Positions 7,735 to 15,876 of a stretch of DNA of 64,000 nt are shown in pieces. The notes under the pieces are model-generated. The model saw nothing but the letters and a program-made list of their open reading frames with translations, did no database searches and had not been told where the DNA came from. The translations under genes and the position numbers were made by a program. Positions within the stretch are counted from its first letter, which is position 1. Each line of letters starts with the position of its first letter. This DNA comes from RGIG6165 sp045538835 (GTDB lineage Bacteria > Bacillota > Clostridia > Oscillospirales > Feifaniaceae), in assembly GCA_045538835.1 (NCBI GenBank), contig JAZQEF010000011.1, positions 124,001 through 188,000 of the forward strand, read 5' to 3'.

Positions 7735-8832
7735 ATGAAAACGCTCGTTCTTCAAAAGGACAGGGTAAGACTCAATGCAGATACAGTAAGAGAAAAAGCG
7801 GGGGACAGGCAGGTGATAGCCGTTGTCAAAGGTAACGGCTACGGTTTTGGAATTGTCGCGTATACAAAACTGCTCAAAGAAAACGGCTTTGATTTCTTTG
7901 CGGTGGCAACGCTTGATGAAGCAAAGATATTGCGTGCAAACAATATACAGGACAAGATACTTCTTTTATCGCCTACGGAAAATCCGCGTGATGCAAGGGA
8001 TATAGTTGACCTTGATATAACAGCATCTATCGGCTCTCCGGTTTCGGCTGCTGCACTAAATAATGCCGCTATAGAGGCAGAAAAAAATGCATCGGCACAC
8101 ATACTTATCGATACGGGCTTTGGAAGATTCGGCTTTCATCCGGATGAGCAGAGTCTTATGCTTGAAAGCATAAAAAATCTCACCAATGTAGCGGTCGAAG
8201 GAATTTTTTCACATCTTTCGGCATCATTTTTAAAAAAGAAAAAGTATACGCTTTCTCAACTTGAAGAGTTTACAAAGACAGTGGATTTCTTTAAGAACGA
8301 AGGTATTGAATTTAAATATACCCATCTTGCAAATTCATGCGCGCTGTTTTTGTACCCAGAAACGCTTTTTGATACGGTTCGCGTGGGCAGTGCGCTTATA
8401 GGCAGACTGCCTGTAAAAACAGGCAAGTGTAAACTCATGCCATGCGGATATATTGAGGCTGAGATAGACTGTCCCAGATATATTCCCGAGGGTCACAATG
8501 TGGGCTATGCAAATACCTGCAAGGTTAAACGCGCAACGAGGGTGGCAGTTGTGCCGCTCGGATACGGCAACGGTTATGCAGCGGCAAAAGCGCATGACAC
8601 ATACCGTCTGCGGGACAAACTCAGATACATTTTCACAGATATGAAAGCACTCCTCAAAAAGGGCGGTATGTACTGCACTGTAGGCGGAAAAAAGGCAAAG
8701 GTGCTCGGCAGAGTAGGACTTTCAAACTGTGTTATCGACATAACGGGAATATCATGTGAAACGGGGGACATTGCACGTTTTGACGTGAATCCGCTTTATG
8801 TTGACAGTTCGGTTGACAGGGAATACAGATGA
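7735..8832 (+). CDS. Alanine racemase-family PLP enzyme, divergent active site
   Basis: 365 residues, alanine racemase fold: PLP TIM barrel then beta domain. Lys32 in AVVKGNGYGFG is the Schiff-base lysine. Tyr258 (NVGYANT) aligns with the second catalytic base and VRVG with the phosphate-contacting Arg region. Several usual residues differ. The YGHG motif reads YGFG, the carbamylated-Lys position (HLKxDTG) reads HILIDTG, and the CMDQ loop, which shapes the substrate site, reads GLSN at residues 328-331. It may therefore use an amino acid other than alanine, or be a paralogue of the housekeeping enzyme. It starts one base after the femX-like gene and overlaps holB by four bases. Confidence 0.82.
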   Translation: MKTLVLQKDRVRLNADTVREKAGDRQVIAVVKGNGYGFGIVAYTKLLKENGFDFFAVATLDEAKILRANNIQDKILLLSPTENPRDARDIVDLDITASIGSPVSAAALNNAAIEAEKNASAHILIDTGFGRFGFHPDEQSLMLESIKNLTNVAVEGIFSHLSASFLKKKKYTLSQLEEFTKTVDFFKNEGIEFKYTHLANSCALFLYPETLFDTVRVGSALIGRLPVKTGKCKLMPCGYIEAEIDCPRYIPEGHNVGYANTCKVKRATRVAVVPLGYGNGYAAAKAHDTYRLRDKLRYIFTDMKALLKKGGMYCTVGGKKAKVLGRVGLSNCVIDITGISCETGDIARFDVNPLYVDSSVDREYR

Positions 8833-9791
8833 TAAATAAAGCCGTAAAAGAAAAACTTTATGAGATATGCAGGGGCAAACTGTCACATGCTTACTTGATA
8901 TGCGGTCCCGATGGAATAGGCAAGAGGACGCTTGCACGTGAAATGGCGAAAGCCATTTTATGTGCAGACAGGGAAAATGCTCCCTGCGGCAGTTGCCGTG
9001 CATGTCAATCCTACTCGGCAGGCGCGCATCCCGATATCGAACACCTTGCGCCCGGCGGTGCGGCAGGTGACATAAAGATAGCGGAGATACGCCGTCTTAA
9101 AGAGGTGTGCGCGGTAACACCTATATCAGGTGACCGCCGTGTCATACTCATAGACCGTGCAGAGAGAATGAACATAAATGCGCAGAATGCTTTTCTCAAA
9201 CTGCTGGAAGAGCCGGAGGCGGGAAATGTATTTGTGCTGACCTGCTCAAACAGCGAAAGGATATTGCCGACTGTCAGGTCAAGATGCATATCGCTGTCTG
9301 TGCCGCCGTCATCAGAGCAGGAGATAGAGGATGCCGTATCAAAATATGAGAATGCCTCGTCTAAAGTCACGGCAAAGCAGGCGGCTTTGTACAGTGACGG
9401 AATAATAGGAAAAGCGCTCGATTTGATGTCAGGAGATGAAAAGCATCCCTATTTTGTGACTTTGCAAGTTATGGAGGCGCTTTGCGCAGACGATGTGTTC
9501 GACCTTATGAAGACAGCGCCGCTCATAACTGAAAAGAGCGCGCTGCAGCAGGTTTCGGAGGGAATAGAGGTCTTTTGCACAGATGTCCTCAGACATATTT
9601 CAGGCATAGAACACTTGCGTTTTCCTGAGGAAAATATTGTAAATGCCGCTCAGAAATTGACAAGAAGCAAAACATTAAATATAATTGAAACGGCAAGACA
9701 AAGCATCACAGAGGCGCAAGGTTCGGCTGCCGATGTGAAAATGCTTGTACAAAAACTGCTTTTGTCCTGTCGGGAGGAGATAAACGGATGA
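8829..9791 (+). CDS. holB: DNA polymerase III delta' subunit
   Basis: Clamp-loader delta' subunit, 320 residues. The AAA+ core has a P-loop-like GPDGIGKRTLA near residue 24, a Cys4 zinc module (Cys39, Cys48, Cys51, Cys54 by approximate count, in CADRENAPCGSCRACQ), NINAQNAFLKLLEEPE near 115 and the SRC motif in TVRSRCISL near 150. The C-terminal collar domain is present. The ATG overlaps the upstream stop (ATGA), and ricT overlaps its own stop in the same way. The holB-ricT (yaaT) order matches Bacillus and many Clostridia. Confidence 0.92.
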   Translation: MINKAVKEKLYEICRGKLSHAYLICGPDGIGKRTLAREMAKAILCADRENAPCGSCRACQSYSAGAHPDIEHLAPGGAAGDIKIAEIRRLKEVCAVTPISGDRRVILIDRAERMNINAQNAFLKLLEEPEAGNVFVLTCSNSERILPTVRSRCISLSVPPSSEQEIEDAVSKYENASSKVTAKQAALYSDGIIGKALDLMSGDEKHPYFVTLQVMEALCADDVFDLMKTAPLITEKSALQQVSEGIEVFCTDVLRHISGIEHLRFPEENIVNAAQKLTRSKTLNIIETARQSITEAQGSAADVKMLVQKLLLSCREEING

Positions 9792-10651
9792 CGATATGCG
9801 GAGTCAGATTTAAAGCCGGCGGTAAAGTATACTACTTTAATCCGCTTGATATTTCATTTTCTGTCGGCGACAAGGTCATTGTTGAGACGAGCAGGGGAGT
9901 GGAACTCGGAGAGATCGCTATAGCGAACAGAAATGAGGAAGTTTCTGCTGACAGAGAGATAAAACCTGTTATACGAAAGGCTCGTGAAGACGATGTCCGT
10001 AAGTATGAGGAGAATAAAGTACGTTCGGCGGCTGCTCTTGAAAAATGTAAGGAGCGCGTGGCGGCACACGGTCTTGAAATGAAACTTGTCGACTGTGAAT
10101 ACACTTTTGACGGCAGTAAACTGCTCTTTTACTTCACGGCTGACGGAAGAGTGGATTTCAGAGAACTTGTAAAAGATCTTGCAGGGCTTTTCCGTACGAG
10201 GATAGAACTCAGACAGATAGGTGTCAGAGATGAGTCAAAGATAAAAGGCGGCATAGGAATATGCGGAAATCCTTTCTGCTGCAAACGCTTTTTGGGCGAA
10301 TTCCACCCCGTTTCTGTCAAAATGGCTAAGGAGCAGGGGATAGCGCTGTTGCCCTCAAAGATAAGCGGTGCATGCGGCAGACTTATGTGCTGCCTCAAAT
10401 ATGAACAGGATGCATATGAAGAACTCATTGCAAACACTCCAAAAGTCGGTGCATATGTTCAGACGCCGAGCGGAAAGGGAAATGTGACGGAGGTCAATCT
10501 TCTAAAGGGCAGACTTAAAGTCCAGATAGGCAGAGAGGGAGAGACGGCGGTCAAAACCTTTGACAAAGATGAGATAAAATTGCTTCGTGATGGCAGGATA
10601 CAGGTGTCCCGTGAAGAGGCTGAGGCTGTAAAAGGATTAGAAGATAAATAA
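9788..10651 (+). CDS. ricT: RicT/YaaT PSP1-domain protein
   Basis: 287 residues with the PSP1 C-terminal domain. In Bacillus, RicT forms the Y-complex with RicA and RicF, carries Fe-S clusters and is needed for RNase Y-dependent mRNA maturation, sporulation and competence. Visible are CGNPFCCKRFLGEFHPVSVKM near residue 158 and SGACGRLMCCLKYE near residue 197, whose cysteines are the cluster ligands. The start follows GGGAGGAG and overlaps holB by four bases. The gene ends just before a bidirectional terminator. Confidence 0.92.
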   Translation: MTICGVRFKAGGKVYYFNPLDISFSVGDKVIVETSRGVELGEIAIANRNEEVSADREIKPVIRKAREDDVRKYEENKVRSAAALEKCKERVAAHGLEMKLVDCEYTFDGSKLLFYFTADGRVDFRELVKDLAGLFRTRIELRQIGVRDESKIKGGIGICGNPFCCKRFLGEFHPVSVKMAKEQGIALLPSKISGACGRLMCCLKYEQDAYEELIANTPKVGAYVQTPSGKGNVTEVNLLKGRLKVQIGREGETAVKTFDKDEIKLLRDGRIQVSREEAEAVKGLEDK

Positions 10652-10652
10652 A

Positions 10653-10682
10653 GAGGGTATTTTAAAATACCCTCTTTTTTAT
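10653..10682. terminator. Bidirectional terminator between ricT and the LTA-synthase-like gene
   Basis: Inverted repeat AAGAGGGTATTTT / AAAATACCCTCTT ending in a T-run. It overlaps the stop region of the convergent minus-strand gene. Confidence 0.85.
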
Positions 10683-12628
10683 TCGCTGTATGAAAGATAG
10701 TCTGTTTTCCAGAGTACCGTTCCGTCACCTGCAACCTGTGCCACACAAATGGTGTCACCCTCTTCAAATTCACTTGACAGTATGATAAGCGAGGTATCGC
10801 TGTAAAAAAGCGTATCCTGCACCTTGTCATTTATGAGAACTTTGCTGTAATCGTTAAAATTGCCGCCGTCAATAATGGTAAAATCGCCTCTCTCGTTTAT
10901 GCCCGTGACAAACTGGTCACGCATACCGAGAGCAAGGTCGGTCTTCTCATACGGCAGAACACCTGAAGTTATTATATGATCACCGTAGAGCATGTCATAT
11001 TCAAGAGTTTTCATATCTTCAAAATTGCCGTCAGTGTAGAGATGATAGCGCGTCATTATACCGCTGTCGGCGCCGAGCACGCCGAGAACTTTAGATGAGA
11101 GTTCGTATGCTTCGATATCACCGCCCTCAAAATCAAGACCGCAATTGTTCCAGATGACATATTCAGTCTGGTAAAGATCGCCGTTTTCAAGGTCTTCCTC
11201 TGTAAGATCAAGATTAGGTAAATGGTCACCGAAGAACACAACAACGGTGTCTTCATCACGTTTTTCTATCTCAGCCATAAGGTCACCGATAAAGTCGTCC
11301 ACCTCACGAAGCTGATTTACATAGTATTCAAACGACATCAGCGAATTTTCGGGATCTGTCTCATCAAATACGGATATGACAGCCTGCTCGTCCTCCATCT
11401 GCTCATCGGGGTATTTGCCGTGACTCTGCACCGTTATGGTATATACAAAGTCACTGCCCTCTGTCGCATCAAGCGAACGAAGGACCTGAGGGATAAGAAT
11501 ATCGTCATATGCCCAGCCGAGTTCGTTAAACTCAATGCCGTTCATAAATTCTTCTGAAATAAAACAGTCAAAACCGAGATTTGCAAAGACTTTGTTTCTG
11601 TCATAGAATGTGGCGGTGTTGTTGTGTATAGCAACTGCCGACTGAGCACCGCTTGCCTTTAAAGAGTATGCCATACTTTCGCAGGTGCTGCCTTGCAGTA
11701 CGGTCTTGTAGGGGTATTCGTTAAATCCAAAGAAGTCGAGATTCATACCCGTGAGCACTTCAAACTCTGAATTTGCAGTACCTGCGCCGATTGAGGGCAT
11801 ACTTAAAAAGCCGTGAGGGCAACTCTCTTTCAGCGCGGTGAAATTCGGTATCGGATTTTCCGAAAAACTCATATTTTTAATGTAGTCTACATCAAAAAAA
11901 CTCTCAAGCTGAACGAATATCACATTGGGTACTTTTGTCGTAACTTTTGCTTCGGGAAGCGAGGAAATAATATCCTCGACTGAATTCTCGTAGTCGGGGG
12001 GACTGTCTATGCCGACATCAAATATGCTTCTTGCAAAACAGTAGGCAAAACCGAAGCGGTCATAGGCGTTTACTATACTGTTGTCATTTTTCTTGCCCAT
12101 AACAGAGCCCAGACTTACTAAAAGCACAATTGCAACTGCAACAGCGATCACATGGCGCCACATTTTTTTCGGACGCTCGGCCGTTTTTGTTCTGATAAAG
12201 GCTATGCAGACCGCAGCGATACCGCCCACGATCATAAGGATTATCATTGTAAGCTCAAGTTTTGTGAGATATATATCCGCCATTTGCAGAGCGTATCCGA
12301 GCAGTGTAATGTCCACGAATGAAAAGGGCGTAGAGCGGAAAAATAAAATGACAAAGTTTGAAATCCCCGTCGTCAGCCACAAAAGTGCCACAAGGGTGAG
12401 CACGGCGCTGCGCTTTTTAAAAAACATCGCAATAAAAAGTGTTGTAAAAATCAGTGCGGTGTCATATATAAAAGCAAGAGGGTGCTTAAACATAAAAACA
12501 AAACCACCAAGCGGATTGTGCCGTGAAAGACTCTCTATGAGAAGGCATAGTGCCAATGCCATAACTACCATTGTAAGATAAGGATTTGTCTTTATTTTTT
12601 TAATTATAGATTTTAATTTAGAAACCAA
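10679..12628 (-). CDS. LTA synthase family (LtaS-like) membrane sulfatase/phosphoglycerol transferase
   Basis: About 649 residues. The N-terminal ~200 residues contain about five membrane helices. The extracellular part is an alkaline-phosphatase-like sulfatase domain. It shows VIFVQLESFFD (metal-binding Glu), the GAGTANSEFEVLTG segment carrying the candidate catalytic Thr, and VVFFGDHLPNLD late in the domain. Family members polymerise glycerol phosphate from phosphatidylglycerol into lipoteichoic acid or transfer it to other glycans. A GTG at 12637 lies inside the GAGGTGG ribosome site, so TTG at 12628 is the better start. It is a single-gene unit. Whether it is the main LTA synthase or a glycan modifier is not decided. 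Confidence 0.88.
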   Translation of the reverse strand: MVSKLKSIIKKIKTNPYLTMVVMALALCLLIESLSRHNPLGGFVFMFKHPLAFIYDTALIFTTLFIAMFFKKRSAVLTLVALLWLTTGISNFVILFFRSTPFSFVDITLLGYALQMADIYLTKLELTMIILMIVGGIAAVCIAFIRTKTAERPKKMWRHVIAVAVAIVLLVSLGSVMGKKNDNSIVNAYDRFGFAYCFARSIFDVGIDSPPDYENSVEDIISSLPEAKVTTKVPNVIFVQLESFFDVDYIKNMSFSENPIPNFTALKESCPHGFLSMPSIGAGTANSEFEVLTGMNLDFFGFNEYPYKTVLQGSTCESMAYSLKASGAQSAVAIHNNTATFYDRNKVFANLGFDCFISEEFMNGIEFNELGWAYDDILIPQVLRSLDATEGSDFVYTITVQSHGKYPDEQMEDEQAVISVFDETDPENSLMSFEYYVNQLREVDDFIGDLMAEIEKRDEDTVVVFFGDHLPNLDLTEEDLENGDLYQTEYVIWNNCGLDFEGGDIEAYELSSKVLGVLGADSGIMTRYHLYTDGNFEDMKTLEYDMLYGDHIITSGVLPYEKTDLALGMRDQFVTGINERGDFTIIDGGNFNDYSKVLINDKVQDTLFYSDTSLIILSSEFEEGDTICVAQVAGDGTVLWKTDYLSYSE

Positions 12629-12762
12629 GTTATCCACCTCAAGAAATATATTAAAACTAATGCGTTACTAAATCAAGCGAAAAACAGATTTTTTAGGTAA
12701 CAATGCCACATTTTTTGCATAGTATGGATTACGGCGCCGATAATACAACGGAGGTACTTGTT

Positions 12763-12882
12763 ATGTGTTCAAATTGGGGACTCTTTAGAAATTCCTGCTC
12801 TTCCTGCAACAGATGCAACCGTTCATCTTGGAACACAAGATGGGGCAGCGGCTGTGGCTGCGGCTGCAACAGATGGTTCTAA
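12763..12882 (+). CDS. 39-residue cysteine-rich peptide, unknown function
   Basis: A short reading frame with a very good ribosome site (ACGGAGGTAC, seven to eight bases from the ATG). The product has seven Cys: Cys2, then CSSCNRC (12, 15, 18), then CGCGC (31, 33, 35), mixed with Trp, Asn and Arg. There is no signal peptide. The Cys spacing could bind metal or be crosslinked, but no family was recognised; it does not match the SCIFF pattern. It stands alone between the divergent LTA-synthase-like gene and tRNA-fMet, followed by a short GC hairpin. The main reasons to accept it are the ribosome site and the ordered Cys spacing. Confidence 0.5.
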   Translation: MCSNWGLFRNSCSSCNRCNRSSWNTRWGSGCGCGCNRWF

Positions 12883-12897
12883 ACTGACACATTGCTT

Positions 12898-12913
12898 CGC
12901 CGCAAAAGCGGCG
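12898..12913 (+). terminator. Weak GC-rich hairpin after the Cys-rich peptide gene
   Basis: CGCCGC-AAAA-GCGGCG, a perfect 6-bp stem 15 bases after the stop codon, not followed by a T-run. It may stabilise the mRNA rather than terminate. Confidence 0.35.
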
Positions 12914-12952
12914 GGGCTACATAGTACCCCGAATTATGTCGATAAGTTCTTG

Positions 12953-12981
12953 TTGACATATATAAAAATATATGTTATTCT
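12953..12981 (+). promoter_or_regulatory. Promoter for tRNA-fMet
   Basis: TTGACA (12953-12958), 17-base spacer, TATTCT (12976-12981), ending 17 bases before the mature tRNA. Confidence 0.75.
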
Positions 12982-12998
12982 AAATAAGCACCAGATAT

Positions 12999-13114
<116 letters not shown>

Positions 13115-13275
13115 ATTTGCGAGAAAGGTTTGAAGTAAACGAACTTCGGGTTCCCGAAGGGGACGTTGCTGAGCGCTCGCAGTGCGAGATGAAGCGAGGC
13201 AAAAGGAGTGGCAGCGGTCGGCGAATGGCAAGCGTCGGGAGAGCGCGCAGACAGAGACGGGCACCGCAACAGGAA
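13115..13275. other. GC-rich spacer between tRNA-tail repeats, no credible gene
   Basis: 161 bases, noticeably GC-richer than the flanks. It contains two perfect small hairpins, CTTCGGG-TT-CCCGAAG (13144-13159) and CTCGCA-G-TGCGAG (13176-13188). No ribosome site with a credible frame was seen. It has the look of a small mobile or structured repeat inserted at the tRNA 3' end. Confidence 0.5.
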
Positions 13276-13345
13276 CGTTGGTTCGAGTCCAGCCTCCGCA
13301 ACCAAATAAAAGAAAAGACACCCGTTTGGGTGTCTTTTCTTTTAT
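13276..13345 (+). repeat. 70-bp direct repeat, copy 2 (tRNA remnant plus terminator)
   Basis: Identical to 13045-13114: T-arm, acceptor 3' strand, CCA and terminator, but no D-arm or anticodon arm lies before it, so it is a tRNA remnant and not a gene. Copies of a tRNA 3' end are typical footprints of integration or slipped duplication. Confidence 0.85.
13308..13343 (+). terminator. Duplicated terminator hairpin
   Basis: Second copy of the 16-bp GTTT-loop terminator, within repeat copy 2. It insulates the following deacylase gene. Confidence 0.85.
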
Positions 13346-13366
13346 TTGTAATAATGTTGACATCAT

Positions 13367-13394
13367 TTGCAAAACGAAAAAGTTTTGATATACT
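13367..13394 (+). promoter_or_regulatory. Promoter for the YbaK-like deacylase gene
   Basis: TTGCAA (13367-13372), 16-base spacer, TATACT (13389-13394), 22 bases before the ATG. Confidence 0.55.
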
Positions 13395-13416
13395 AAATAA
13401 AATAGGAGTGGTTTTA

Positions 13417-13887
13417 ATGGCAATCGAAAAAGTTAAAGAGTATTTCAAAAAATACGATATGGAAAGCCGGATTCTGGAATTTGAAGTGTCAAGCGCTACG
13501 GTAGAACTTGCCGCCGAAGCGTTACATTGTGAGCCTTGCAGAATAGCAAAAACACTTTCGTTTTTGGTGAATGGACAGGCTGTGTTGATCGTTGCCGCAG
13601 GGGACGCAAAAATAGATAATCCTAAATATAAAGCACAGTTTGGAACAAAGGCAAAAATGTTGACGCCGGACGAAGTTCAAACAATGATAGGCCATGCAGT
13701 CGGCGGCGTATGCCCGTTTGCCATCAATGACGGTGTTACTATCTATCTCGATGTATCGCTCAAAAGATTTCAGACTGTATTTCCTGCTTGCGGAAGTAGC
13801 AATAGTGCAATTGAACTGACATTAGACGAACTTGAAAACCATTCTGCTTATGCCGCATGGATCGATGTTTGCAAGGGCTGGAATTAG
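13417..13887 (+). CDS. YbaK/EbsC-family aminoacyl-tRNA deacylase
   Basis: 156 residues of the YbaK/ProX superfamily, which hydrolyses mischarged tRNAs such as Cys-tRNA-Pro. Visible are ALHCEPCRIAKTLSFLVNG with the conserved catalytic-region Lys near residue 44, GDAKIDNPKYKAQFG, AVGGVCPFAI near residue 97 and the C-terminal GSSNSAIELTLDEL. ATG at 13417 has TAGGAGTGG. The open frame extends upstream through the terminator hairpin to 13099, but that part is not coding. It is followed by a bidirectional terminator. Confidence 0.85.
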   Translation: MAIEKVKEYFKKYDMESRILEFEVSSATVELAAEALHCEPCRIAKTLSFLVNGQAVLIVAAGDAKIDNPKYKAQFGTKAKMLTPDEVQTMIGHAVGGVCPFAINDGVTIYLDVSLKRFQTVFPACGSSNSAIELTLDELENHSAYAAWIDVCKGWN

Positions 13888-13920
13888 AACAGTTCTGTTA
13901 TCAGTATTTATTCAAAATAA

Positions 13921-13954
13921 AAAAATACCGGAAGAACAAACTTCCGGTATTTTT
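13921..13954. terminator. Bidirectional terminator between the deacylase and PHP genes
   Basis: A 14-bp perfect stem AAAAATACCGGAAG (13921-13934 with 13941-13954), 6-base loop, T-runs on both strands. It lies between convergent genes. Confidence 0.88.
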
Positions 13955-13966
13955 ATGTTATTCGCT

Positions 13967-14935
13967 TTACTGCCATTCTTCGGGGAAAAAGGCGCGGGTC
14001 ATTGCAAGTTGATTGCGGCTGTCCCACACCTCAAAACGAATGTAGCGAACTTTTTTTAAACCGGAGAGGTCAAATGTGGCTTCGGTAATATCGTCAGTAA
14101 ATGACGACTCGTGTAAACCGGCTCTGTACTGTGTGCGCATAATTATTTTGCAGACAGGCGAGGTTTTTATATATGCTTTGGTATCCTCGATATAAAGTTC
14201 TTCTATCAGCGGCCCCGTTGAGGCATACAGATTACCATTTTCCATAGCGTTCAGTACGGCATTGTATTCCAACTTATCCGCTTTTATCATGGTAAAGGAA
14301 GTGAAAGATTCACAGTTGGGAGAGTCCATCGGATGTTTGTTGTGGTTGTCATCACCGCCCGTCGGACAGAGGTATTTACCGTCCCACATCATCTCGACAA
14401 ACTGTACCGCACCCCAGCCGTTGCGCAGATGGGTATGGCAACCGTTGAAGACCTCAAATCCCCACAGCCCTTCAAGTGGACCGAAGTCGCGTATAGTCTG
14501 CGTACTCCAGTGGGGGTGATTGTACTGAGCAAGAAATCCCGCCTTGTTTGCACGGGCAATTAGGTCATTTATAATATCGACACTGTATTCGCCTCTTGCC
14601 TCATATTCTGCATGGGGAAAATCGGGAAATTCGGCACAGTCTTCTTTCTTTGAATAGAAATTCAAGTGATATGTCTGCGGCTCGTCATTATCGGGGGCAC
14701 GGCGATCATCGATATTGCATTCAATAGATGTAATGGGGAGGAAATTTTCGTCCTTAAGTTCGGTGTGCGGCACAAGAGTACGGTGGTCGGAATAAGCGTA
14801 TATTTGATAACCGCGCGATTTGTAAACTTCTTTTGCCTCCTCGGGTGTCAAATGACCGTCAGACATGGTGCTGTGGGAGTGAAGATTTGCCTTGTACCAG
14901 TTGCCGTCTTTGGGGAATAAGTATTTTTTTGACAT
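13967..14935 (-). CDS. PHP-domain metal-dependent hydrolase
   Basis: 322 residues with a polymerase-and-histidinol-phosphatase fold. Motif I is NLHSHSTMSDG near residue 16 and motif II is AYSDHRTL near residue 52. Later metal ligands are in FLAQYNHPHW and CPTGGDDNHN. Stand-alone members are phosphoesterases, but the substrate is not readable here. It has no signal peptide, so it is cytoplasmic. GGAGAG precedes the ATG. It lies 15 bases after an AraC-type regulator on the same strand, so the two are likely one operon opposite the GH30-transporter pair, suggesting a role in the same sugar pathway. Confidence 0.75.
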   Translation of the reverse strand: MSKKYLFPKDGNWYKANLHSHSTMSDGHLTPEEAKEVYKSRGYQIYAYSDHRTLVPHTELKDENFLPITSIECNIDDRRAPDNDEPQTYHLNFYSKKEDCAEFPDFPHAEYEARGEYSVDIINDLIARANKAGFLAQYNHPHWSTQTIRDFGPLEGLWGFEVFNGCHTHLRNGWGAVQFVEMMWDGKYLCPTGGDDNHNKHPMDSPNCESFTSFTMIKADKLEYNAVLNAMENGNLYASTGPLIEELYIEDTKAYIKTSPVCKIIMRTQYRAGLHESSFTDDITEATFDLSGLKKVRYIRFEVWDSRNQLAMTRAFFPEEWQ

Positions 14936-14950
14936 AATAATCTCTCCTTT

Positions 14951-15745
14951 TTATATTCGCTTGTTCATCACATATTTTTTCGGTGAGCAGCCGACATGTT
15001 TTTTGAAAATCTTACAAAAATATGCTTCGTCGTAAAAATTCAGAGTGTCTGCAATGTCATAGACCGACATATCTGTGGATTCCAGCAGGAATTTTGCCCT
15101 GTCTATCTTCAAATGTATACGGTACTGCACGGGGGAACGACCTATAGTCTTAGCAAATAAATTTCTCAGACCGCTGACGCTTATACCGCACACTTTGGCT
15201 ATTTCGCTGACAGACATATCGTCTGCCCCCGAGAGCAATGCCTGTGCTTTGCGCAGCAGATCTGTCTGCGAGTCCGACTCGTTTTTGCAATCTCTTACGA
15301 TATTGTCCAAAAGAGCAAAAAACAGACTTTTCATACAAAAATCGTTTAAAGTAGCACTGAGCTGCAGTTCGATAAGTCGGTCAAACATATCAATGTATTT
15401 GTGGTGTGAGGTGTGAACTATCCTTTTCGGTGTCTGTGGCAAAGACTGCGGAAAATCTGCATCAAAATTTACAAGGTAGTCAACTGTATCGCCGAACCCG
15501 GGGCGCATAATTGCCTCGTAGTAACTGCCTTTTGGTAAAAACACAATATCACCGCTTGATGCCGTAAGCGTCTCGCTGTTTGATACAAATTCAATTTTGC
15601 CGCGAGTTATAAAAAGTATGCCGTGATCGGGCCTTGGTGTATCACGGTAACTGAAACTCTGCGAGTTCCAGTATTGGCATGAAAGTTCTGTGAGGGTATA
15701 GTTTATCTGAGGCAGAAGGATCTTTGAAATATCATAACTGTCCAT
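14951..15745 (-). CDS. AraC-family regulator with cupin sensor domain
   Basis: 264 residues. The N-terminal ~110 are a cupin-like sugar-sensing domain (RPDHGILFITRGKIEFVSN, GDIVFLPKGSYYEA). The C-terminal ~95 carry two helix-turn-helix units: MSVSEIAKVCGISVSGLRNLF, then MSVYDIADTLNFYDEAYFCK followed by FKKHVGCSPKKYV. It has a GGAGGTG ribosome site. Transcribed divergently from the GH30 gene, it is the natural regulator of both the PHP operon and the GH30-transporter operon. Confidence 0.9.
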   Translation of the reverse strand: MDSYDISKILLPQINYTLTELSCQYWNSQSFSYRDTPRPDHGILFITRGKIEFVSNSETLTASSGDIVFLPKGSYYEAIMRPGFGDTVDYLVNFDADFPQSLPQTPKRIVHTSHHKYIDMFDRLIELQLSATLNDFCMKSLFFALLDNIVRDCKNESDSQTDLLRKAQALLSGADDMSVSEIAKVCGISVSGLRNLFAKTIGRSPVQYRIHLKIDRAKFLLESTDMSVYDIADTLNFYDEAYFCKIFKKHVGCSPKKYVMNKRI

Positions 15746-15799
15746 AGAAACACCTCCGATTTATGAAATAATAGCATACTTTGGTGAAAAATACAATTT

Positions 15800-15844
15800 A
15801 TTTATGCATAAATCTCTTTTAGAGAAATGAACAGAATGTATAAT
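15800..15844 (+). promoter_or_regulatory. GH30 promoter region with palindromic candidate operator
   Basis: TATAAT at 15839-15844 lacks a good -35, as expected of an activator-dependent promoter. Upstream is a perfect 14-bp palindrome, ATTTATGCATAAAT (15800-15813). Binding by the adjacent AraC protein is inferred only. Confidence 0.4.
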
Positions 15845-15876
15845 ACTATTAGAATATATTTTAATGGAGGTATATT

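Noticed and set aside
10250..10410. Cys-rich region of RicT considered as a ferredoxin
   Set aside because: The spacing and surrounding sequence match the PSP1/RicT cluster ligands, not a ferredoxin fold.
12081..12581. 166-residue plus-strand frame inside the LTA-synthase-like gene
   Set aside because: Lies opposite the membrane helices of a clear minus-strand gene; hydrophobic shadows of helices are expected there.
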